Of a stretch of 7,429 nt of DNA, positions 1 through 4,898 are shown piece by piece. The stretch's first letter is position 1. The number at the start of each line of letters is the position of its first letter. A program made the translations under genes and the position numbers. The DNA is taken from contig JAKSQI010000077.1 of the NCBI GenBank assembly GCA_024404215.1, forward strand, positions 1 to 7,429. The letters are read 5' to 3'. Source of the DNA: Oscillospiraceae bacterium. GTDB lineage: Bacteria; Bacillota; Clostridia; Oscillospirales; Oscillospiraceae. The notes under the pieces are model-generated. The model made no database searches. It had not been told where the DNA came from and was given only the letters and a program-made list of their open reading frames with translations.

Positions 1-921
1 TGCTGGATTGATTTCTTCTTTGTTGATAAGACAGTTAGCTTCAACATCCCAGCCGCAGCCCTCAGTGGGAAATACAACCTCTACCGGGTTACCATCCGCC
101 AACAGAGTTGCGCACCGATAGCCGAAGGAAATTCCGATGGCGCACTCACCGGCCGCTGCCATCTTGGCAGGCTTTGAGCCTGAGGTTGTATAGTAGGCAA
201 TGTTTTCATTCAGCTTGTTGAGATAGTCCCAGCCGGCCTCTTCGCCCATAATCTGCAGGATGCCGTTGACAGTCAGCATTCCGGTACCGGAGGAAGTGGG
301 ATCCGGCATGATAATCATCCCCTGATAGCAGGGATTCAGTAAATCTTCAAAAGAGTCGGGAATCGGTACACCTGCTTCTTCACAAAGCTCGGTATTAACG
401 CAGAAGGCTGTTTCGTACACATCACAGCCGGTCCAAAGTGCTTCCTCATTCTCACTGTCACAGAATTTGGAATCCAGGGCTTCAATGCCGTCAGGGCTAT
501 AGCCCTTAATTAGGCCGTAGGGCTCCAGCTGCAGAAGTACGGAAGCTGAAGTACCCCAGATGACATCAGCGACGGGATTATCCTTTTCAGCAATAACCTT
601 GGCAATCAGAGTACCGGTTGACTCACGGATAACCTCCAGTTCAATGTCGGGATACTGCTCATAGAAGCTTGCCAGATACTTGTCAATCTGATCATCCTCA
701 AAAGCGGTGTAAACCGTCAGAGAACCAGTCGTTGCCTTCTCAATGCCTGTGCTTGTCTCCTCAGCCGGCTCAGTACCTGCACCATCAGAGGTCGTTTCTG
801 TTGCCGGAGAGGTGTCTGCTGTCCCCGACTCGCCGGTAGTTCTTACAGCGCCGCACCCGGTCATAGCAGTCAAGCAAAGGACCAATACAAGGCACAGAGC
901 AAGAATCTTTCTTTTTTTCAT
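1..921 (-). CDS. Phosphonate-type (PhnS2-like) ABC transporter substrate-binding lipoprotein, C-terminus cut off by window edge
   Basis: This is the extracytoplasmic binding protein that should capture the substrate and deliver it to the permease encoded just upstream. The start at 921 is preceded by a GAAGGAG ribosome site. The 307 visible residues begin with a Lys/Arg-rich signal peptide, a hydrophobic core (about 6-20) and a lipobox A-M-T-G-Cys23, so it should be a membrane-anchored lipoprotein. A Thr/Ser/Glu/Gly-rich linker (about 28-65) follows. The type II periplasmic-binding fold begins at SLTVYTAFEDDQ (67-78). The motifs SSGTG (210-214), TSGSKPA (246-252) and GISFGYR (263-269) match, from memory, the family annotated as putative 2-aminoethylphosphonate binding proteins. 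Ferric-iron (FbpA-like) or other small-anion binding is the main alternative. It is the last visible gene of the operon, 46 bases after the permease. The mature domain is unusually rich in cysteine. Family assignment is fairly sure; the ligand is not. Confidence 0.88.
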   Translation of the reverse strand, partial: MKKRKILALCLVLVLCLTAMTGCGAVRTTGESGTADTSPATETTSDGAGTEPAEETSTGIEKATTGSLTVYTAFEDDQIDKYLASFYEQYPDIELEVIRESTGTLIAKVIAEKDNPVADVIWGTSASVLLQLEPYGLIKGYSPDGIEALDSKFCDSENEEALWTGCDVYETAFCVNTELCEEAGVPIPDSFEDLLNPCYQGMIIMPDPTSSGTGMLTVNGILQIMGEEAGWDYLNKLNENIAYYTTSGSKPAKMAAAGECAIGISFGYRCATLLADGNPVEVVFPTEGCGWDVEANCLINKEEINPA

Positions 922-967
922 GTTTAACTCCTTCTTTCTTTAACACTTATAATTCCATGATTACCAC

Positions 968-2698
968 TTATGTCTCAGTTCCCCTCCAACGGTTCAGCCT
1001 TTTCCGGACAAGGACATTTACGAACTCGTAAACAGTGCGAACTCCAACATTTATGATAAAGATAAGAATTGACATAGCAGCAGCGGCGGCATAGTCGCCA
1101 TTATCATCCATATTCAGGATGGCAATGGATGCCGGTTTGTTGGCAGCAGTATAAAGAAAAACAACCGCAGAAACCGTAACCATGGCATTCACAAAGAAGT
1201 AAATAAAGATTTCCAGCAAAGCTGAAACAGACATGGGGAGAGATACCTTAAAAAAGACCTCCCAAAAAGGCATGCCCAGGGATTCTGCCACATTTTCATA
1301 TTCCCGGTCCAGCTTTTTCAAAGCTGTTGAGGCTGTGACAAAGGTCACGGAAAACAGATGAATAACCGTACACAAAATCATGATGGAAAAGGTGCGATAC
1401 ATGCCCGAAAAGGGATTGGCAACCTCAATGCCTAAAAAGGGTATGGCCAGCCAGGGCTTGTTAAAAAACATGATGTATCCCAGGCCAAGAACCAGACCGG
1501 GCAACGCCATAGGCATGGTAGACAGGAATCGGCAGGTCCCCGCCAGACCTCGCATTGTCTTTCCCTTTTCAATCAGATAGGCAAAGCTGAATACCAGCAC
1601 GGTTCCGATGGCTGCCGTTCCCAGTGACAGCTTAAAACTGTTTACAAAACTAATCACGCCGGTTCCATGAAGGGCCGCGCCAAAATTGAAATGATTCAGT
1701 GTCAGAGACAAGTCGTAGGGCCATCGTTTGGCAAAGGCCGAGAAAGCCACGGTAAGAATCAGAAGAATAAAACAAAGTACCTGAGCACCGCAGAAAATTT
1801 GATAAAAGGCATCTCTGGCCCGGGACTTTTTGGGAACGAAGGCCGTGGCCTTGGAGGACAGCTCGTTGCGCTCGTTTTTCTTTTTCATCGCCAAATCCAA
1901 AATGAAGGAAACCAAGGCCGGAATAGTAAGAATCACGCCAACCACGGCACCCATGGACATTTTCTGCTGTCCTACTACTTCACGATAGATATCCGTTGCC
2001 AAAACATTAAAGTTTCCGCCTACGACCTCCGGCGCTCCAAAATCCGTAAAGCTCATGGTAAAACAAGCAATAAAGGAATTAATCAAGCCATACCGAATAG
2101 AGGGAAGCGTAACCCGGAAAAAGGTTCTCACAGGGGAAGCCCCCATAACCTCTGCTGCCTCATACAGGCGGTTGTCAGCGCTGTCCAAGGCTACGGACAG
2201 AACCATGTAGGACTGAGGCAGACAATAGACAATCAAGGCTAGAATAATGCCCGTCCGTCCGTAAAGGCCGATATCCAGCCCCAGACGAGTGGTTACCAAA
2301 CCAGTTCTGCCGAAGAGATAAATAAGAGCCATGCCGTGAACCATGGTGGGAATGAATATGGGAAGGAGAGCAAGATAACGGAAAGCCCTCTTAAACCGAA
2401 TATTGGTTCTGGTAATGCCATACGCATAAAACAAACCTATCAGGGTAGCGCAGGTAGCTGTTACCAAGGAAATCTGCAAAGAATGCCCAATGGAAGAAAA
2501 GAGCAACGGATTTGAAAAATACTCGGCAAAGTTTTTCAGTCCTACCCAGTGACCAAAATCATCGGTAAAAATCTGCCCAAACATGGTCAGCATAGGCAGG
2601 ATAAGGAAAACCACAAACCAGCCCAGCATGATGAGCATCAGCACTCTTTGCACAATCATTGCAGGATTATGTGTTTTTTTCGTTTTCGTCGTGTTCAT
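968..2698 (-). CDS. Fused two-domain ABC transporter permease (PhnU2-like, putative 2-aminoethylphosphonate importer)
   Basis: This integral membrane subunit forms the translocation channel. At 576 residues it carries two binding-protein-dependent transport domains in one chain, as in FbpB/ThiP-type and PhnU2-type permeases, so one copy likely makes the whole channel. There are about 12 hydrophobic segments, starting at residues 17-40. Both ATPase-coupling loops are visible: EAAEVMG (180-186) followed by LP at 198-199, and a more degenerate ENVAESLG (468-475) followed by LP at 487-488. The two halves are joined by a charged cytoplasmic linker (about 271-297, with KKKNERNE). The region GNFNVLATDIYREVVGQQ (228-245) resembles the phosphonate-annotated branch. 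The start at 2698 has an AAGGA site eight bases upstream. It lies 42 bases after the ATPase stop and 46 bases before the binding-protein start, consistent with one transcript. Substrate specificity cannot be read from the permease alone. Confidence 0.9.
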   Translation of the reverse strand: MNTTKTKKTHNPAMIVQRVLMLIMLGWFVVFLILPMLTMFGQIFTDDFGHWVGLKNFAEYFSNPLLFSSIGHSLQISLVTATCATLIGLFYAYGITRTNIRFKRAFRYLALLPIFIPTMVHGMALIYLFGRTGLVTTRLGLDIGLYGRTGIILALIVYCLPQSYMVLSVALDSADNRLYEAAEVMGASPVRTFFRVTLPSIRYGLINSFIACFTMSFTDFGAPEVVGGNFNVLATDIYREVVGQQKMSMGAVVGVILTIPALVSFILDLAMKKKNERNELSSKATAFVPKKSRARDAFYQIFCGAQVLCFILLILTVAFSAFAKRWPYDLSLTLNHFNFGAALHGTGVISFVNSFKLSLGTAAIGTVLVFSFAYLIEKGKTMRGLAGTCRFLSTMPMALPGLVLGLGYIMFFNKPWLAIPFLGIEVANPFSGMYRTFSIMILCTVIHLFSVTFVTASTALKKLDREYENVAESLGMPFWEVFFKVSLPMSVSALLEIFIYFFVNAMVTVSAVVFLYTAANKPASIAILNMDDNGDYAAAAAMSILIFIINVGVRTVYEFVNVLVRKRLNRWRGTET

Positions 2699-2740
2699 AA
2701 AACCAGTCCTTAACGTTGGGGTTTACCCTCAGGCCGTCAG

Positions 2741-3838
2741 TCAAGCCCCGGCCAAAGTGTCTTCTTCGCTGTTGAAATAACAGATACACCCTCGCTTAAA
2801 CCGAATGGCAATGGGCTTTCCTTTTTCCAGCCCCATGCGGAAGAAGTCCTCAGAAGATACATCGAAGGAGAGATAGTCACTGTTTACCGGAGTATTGTCT
2901 CCGCTCAGTTCCAGGAGGAGGCGGTAGCCATAGCCATGAAACTCTACATCGTGAATGACCGCATTAAAGGAATTTAGGGAGCGGGGTTCCACGATTTCCA
3001 CATTTTCCGGTCGGCAGGCCTTAAGGCTCATGGAATTCAGGGACAATCCCTCAACCAGCTCCCGGTCGCTTGTAAGGTTAGCAGAAGCCAGCAGGTCATT
3101 GCGGAAGAAATTGATAGAGCCAATAAAATCAGCGACAAAGGGATTTTGGGGATGATTGTAAACCTCTACCGGACTTCCGGACTGCATGACACAGGCGTTA
3201 TTCATGACTACAATGGTGTCCGCCATGGTAAGGGCCTCTTCCTGATCATGGGTTACCATGATGGTGGTAATGCCCAGTCGTTGCTGAAGTGAACGAATTT
3301 CCTTTCGTACCTTCTGTCGAACTTTAGCATCCAGAGCGGATAAAGGTTCATCCAGCAGAAGGAAGTCCGGCGATACGACAAGCGCTCTAGCCAAGGCGAT
3401 ACGCTGTTGCTGTCCACCCGATAGTTGCATGGGATATTTGTCAATCTGTGAAATCAGGTTCACTTGATCCAGAATAGTTTCTATTTTTTTGTTTTCCTCT
3501 TCCCTGCTCAGATGATACTTTTTCAGACCGAAGGCAATATTCTGCCGAACCGTCATATTGGGAAAAAGGGCGTAGGACTGAAAAACAATACCAAAATTTC
3601 TTTTGCCGGGCGGAAGTGCCGTTGCATCCTTACCCTGAATCATTACCTGCCCCTGATTCGGTTTTTCCAGGCCGGCAATAATGCGAAGCAGGGTCGTTTT
3701 GCCGCATCCGGAGGGGCCCAGAAGGCAGACAAACTCACCCTTTTTAATTTTTAGATTGATATCCTCCAAGGCCGTAAAGCTGCCAAATTGCTTGCTGATG
3801 TGCCGCAGTTCCAAAAAGATATCTTTTTCATCTGCCAT
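2741..3838 (-). CDS. ABC transporter ATP-binding protein (PhnT2/PotA/FbpC-type importer ATPase)
   Basis: This cytoplasmic ATPase powers the importer. All the nucleotide-binding motifs are intact: Walker A GPSGCGKT (41-48, Lys47), Q-loop Gln87 in FQSYALFP, ABC signature LSGGQQQR (139-146), Walker B ending Asp163-Glu164, D-loop SALD (167-170) and H-loop His197 in VTHDQEEA. Residues after about 240 form a C-terminal extension of TOBE/regulatory type, as in the PotA/FbpC/PhnT2 group, and its 365 residues are normal for that group. GGAG at 3845-3848 (complement) sits six bases before the start. It is the first gene of the operon, followed by permease and binding protein. A terminator-like hairpin ends only about 15 bases upstream of the start codon (see that entry), so expression probably depends on read-through. 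ATPase function is very secure; the phosphonate assignment rests on its partners. Confidence 0.95.
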   Translation of the reverse strand: MADEKDIFLELRHISKQFGSFTALEDINLKIKKGEFVCLLGPSGCGKTTLLRIIAGLEKPNQGQVMIQGKDATALPPGKRNFGIVFQSYALFPNMTVRQNIAFGLKKYHLSREEENKKIETILDQVNLISQIDKYPMQLSGGQQQRIALARALVVSPDFLLLDEPLSALDAKVRQKVRKEIRSLQQRLGITTIMVTHDQEEALTMADTIVVMNNACVMQSGSPVEVYNHPQNPFVADFIGSINFFRNDLLASANLTSDRELVEGLSLNSMSLKACRPENVEIVEPRSLNSFNAVIHDVEFHGYGYRLLLELSGDNTPVNSDYLSFDVSSEDFFRMGLEKGKPIAIRFKRGCICYFNSEEDTLAGA

Positions 3839-3853
3839 AATAATCTCCTTCCC

Positions 3854-3907
3854 GAAAAAGAAAAGAGCAGCGGCGCTATGTGCTTCTGCACGGAGCGCCG
3901 TTGCTCT
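3854..3907 (-). terminator. Terminator-like hairpin in the importer leader, candidate attenuator
   Basis: On the minus strand a 14-base stem (3894-3907 with 3864-3877, a single G-U wobble, otherwise perfect) encloses a loop that can itself form a small GTGC/GCAC hairpin. It is followed directly by a T-rich tract (complement of 3854-3863). An A-rich stretch before the stem could extend the pairing. This is the classical layout of a rho-independent terminator. It ends about 15 bases before the ATPase start, immediately before its ribosome site, leaving no room for a downstream promoter. It therefore either ends transcripts from the small gene at 4050-4208 with leakage into the operon, or acts as a regulated attenuator. 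I could not find a competing antiterminator, T-box or known riboswitch motif. Confidence 0.7.
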
Positions 3908-3936
3908 ATACTGTTTCTTTCCTTGTGAATGCAGGT

Positions 3937-3966
3937 ATTATAACGCGGCATCCAGTTTCGGAACAA
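3937..3966 (-). promoter_or_regulatory. Likely sigma-A promoter for the importer operon
   Basis: On the minus strand, TTGTTC (complement of 3961-3966) is followed after 18 bases by a perfect TATAAT (complement of 3937-3942). Transcription would start near 3930, giving a leader of about 90 bases that contains the hairpin at 3854-3907 before the ATPase start at 3838. The perfect -10 and reasonable spacing make this the best promoter in the 211-base gap. The rest of the gap (about 3967-4049) shows nothing else I can name. Confidence 0.6.
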
Positions 3967-4049
3967 GGGCAATACTATCCCATTTTCTATCCCCTCCAAC
4001 TCGTTAACATGTTACATTCTACAAGAGAAGCAGGCAGACGGGCTGCAGC

Positions 4050-4208
4050 CTATTCCGGGATAACCTTACGATCCCGTTTGCGATTATAGGCCTTGCGATT
4101 GACCTCCACCCGTGTAACCGGGTTAACCCCGTTCCAGCTGCCTCTTTGATTGCTGTAATACTTGCGGCGGGCGGCTTTGCTCTGCTTTTCCAAAGGAACC
4201 ATCTTCAT
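4050..4208 (-). CDS. Small basic conserved-type hypothetical protein (52 aa)
   Basis: I do not know a function for this gene. It encodes 52 residues, 15 of them Lys/Arg against 4 acidic, with no signal peptide, membrane segment or cysteine. The centre reads QRGSWNGVNPVTRVEVNRKA (21-40), a pattern that from memory recurs in short uncharacterised Firmicutes proteins; I cannot verify this here. The start at 4208 is preferred because an AAAGGAGAG ribosome site lies seven bases before it. A longer in-frame start at 4250 would place that site inside the coding region. The composition suggests binding to nucleic acid or ribosomes, but this is inference. It is divergent from the XRE gene and lies upstream of the importer operon on the same strand, with a separate promoter between them. 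Confidence 0.6.
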   Translation of the reverse strand: MKMVPLEKQSKAARRKYYSNQRGSWNGVNPVTRVEVNRKAYNRKRDRKVIPE

Positions 4209-4323
4209 TTCTACTCTCCTTTTACATTTTTTCTTGCATTCCATGCTCATTTATGGTAGTATGCTCCACTAATTGTTCGTTATCATGTATATTCTTTGAG
4301 ACTCATGGAAGGAGGTAATGTTC
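4209..4323. promoter_or_regulatory. Divergent intergenic region between the small basic gene and the XRE regulator
   Basis: This 115-base, AT-rich gap must carry the promoters for two divergent genes. At its edges are the ribosome site of the small gene (complement of about 4215-4222) and GGAGG at 4311-4315 for the XRE gene. Candidate -10-like boxes occur (for example TATCAT at 4281 and TATATT at 4288), but none has a well-spaced -35, so I do not assign exact promoters. An XRE autoregulatory site here would be typical of the family, but I see no convincing dyad. Confidence 0.4.
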
Positions 4324-4650
4324 ATGAGCCAACCTGTTTTTCCTGTCATTGATGTTGCCGCTACGGGAAGCAACATCCGACGTCTGCGGCAGGAGCGGGG
4401 CTATACCATCAAGGAGCTTCAAACCTATTTTGGCTTTGAAGAACCCCGAGCCATCTACAAATGGCAAAGCGGCCAGACCCTCCCTTCGGTGGACAACCTT
4501 TACGCCCTGTGCGTATTGTTCGGCGTCCCCATGGAAGAAATTCTGGTCCCCGTCGCCCACAACATCCTTCGATTCAGCGAGCAGCAGGCTGCAGCCTGCT
4601 GCTCTTATTTATTATTCGGCCAATTTAGCGGAGGGTGCAAGGCCAGCTGA
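4324..4650 (+). CDS. XRE-family helix-turn-helix transcriptional regulator, short form
   Basis: This is a 108-residue DNA-binding protein made almost entirely of one Cro/CI-type domain. The domain spans about residues 14-75: GSNIRRLRQERGYTIKELQ (15-33), the turn and recognition helix around FEEPRAIYKWQSG (38-50), and the closing helices TLPSVDNLYALCVLFGVPMEEILV. ATG at 4324 is chosen because GGAGG at 4311-4315 is eight bases away; the ATG at 4318 is only two bases from it. There is no sensor domain. The last 30 residues are low-similarity and contain three cysteines (92, 93, 105). The segment coding residues 86-94 is a perfect palindrome followed by a T-rich run, an unexpected terminator-like element inside the gene. 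It lies 248 bases upstream of the GRE on the same strand and is the only regulator in the window, so it is a candidate controller of the GRE, the importer or itself. Confidence 0.85.
   Translation: MSQPVFPVIDVAATGSNIRRLRQERGYTIKELQTYFGFEEPRAIYKWQSGQTLPSVDNLYALCVLFGVPMEEILVPVAHNILRFSEQQAAACCSYLLFGQFSGGCKAS
4579..4616 (+). terminator. Terminator-like 26-base perfect palindrome plus T-rich run inside the XRE gene
   Basis: Positions 4579-4604 form a perfect palindrome (arm GAGCAGCAGGCTG) and can fold into a very stable hairpin. The following bases, 4605-4616, are TTATTTATTATT. This looks like a rho-independent terminator for the XRE transcript, but it lies 32 bases before the stop codon at 4648-4650 and is translated as residues 86-98. 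It would separate the XRE transcript from the GRE transcript, which has its own promoter. A translating ribosome could melt it, so termination might be coupled to translation. Confidence 0.55.
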
Positions 4651-4770
4651 CTGTCCGGTTCCTTTTTCCGCCCCGACATCAGCCGCAGAGCCTGAGCCAG
4701 CAACCTTTGCCGGAAGCAGAATCACACAATAATGATATTCGTTTGAACCTAGTATATCCCTGTATCCGAT

Positions 4771-4804
4771 TTAGGGTAAGTGAACCTGCAGTTCACCCTA
4801 TCAT
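4771..4804. promoter_or_regulatory. Dyad-symmetric candidate operator upstream of the GRE promoter
   Basis: GTGAAC (4780-4785) and GTTCAC (4791-4796) are perfect inverted arms around CTGCA. The symmetry extends outward imperfectly: TAGGGT at 4772-4777 mirrors ACCCTA at 4795-4800, offset by four bases. A further TGAACCT copy lies at 4744-4750. The centre is about 78 bases before the predicted GRE transcription start, a position that suits an activator. The binding protein is unknown; the XRE protein next door or a regulator elsewhere are both possible. The remainder of the gap from 4651 to about 4740 shows nothing else I can support. Confidence 0.45.
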
Positions 4805-4829
4805 CAAAACAGTAAAACCTTCCTCTCAC

Positions 4830-4859
4830 TTTACACAGTAGGCTTGAGAGTAGTACAAT
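4830..4859 (+). promoter_or_regulatory. Likely sigma-A promoter of the GRE gene
   Basis: TTTACA (4830-4835) and TACAAT (4854-4859) are separated by 18 bases, and transcription would begin near 4866, leaving a short leader of about 33 bases. A 6-base inverted repeat, CTCTCA (4823-4828) and TGAGAG (4845-4850), overlaps the -35 and spacer and could be an operator. The ribosome site AAGGAGG (4885-4891) is seven bases from the GRE start, so translation should be strong. Confidence 0.55.
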
Positions 4860-4898
4860 AGAACCGTCAAAATTGAGATATCACAAGGAGGATTCCGC

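Noticed and set aside
1667..2242. Plus-strand open frame of 191 residues opposite the permease
   Set aside because: It is a shadow of the permease gene, with no recognisable domain, no convincing ribosome site and a composition unlike a real protein.
1..3838. Ferric-iron (FbpABC) or spermidine (Pot) transporter as the primary call
   Set aside because: The binding-protein motifs and fused permease fit the phosphonate-annotated branch better by recollection. Iron is kept as the leading alternative because specificity cannot be proved from sequence alone.
4041..4050. Ten-base palindrome GGCTGCAGCC shared with the core of the hairpin at 4588-4597, considered as a common operator
   Set aside because: It is short, sits at the small gene's stop codon and in the XRE coding end, positions unsuited to an operator. 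Chance similarity of GC-rich palindromes is more likely.
4209..4250. Longer N-terminus (start at 4250) for the small basic protein
   Set aside because: It would bury a well-placed ribosome site inside the coding region and add a Cys/Lys-rich segment unlike the rest; the start at 4208 fits better.
4349..4732. Overlapping plus-strand frame of 127 residues across the XRE gene
   Set aside because: The XRE frame has a clear helix-turn-helix domain and a good ribosome site; the overlapping frame is Ser/Pro/Ala-rich without a motif or start signal.
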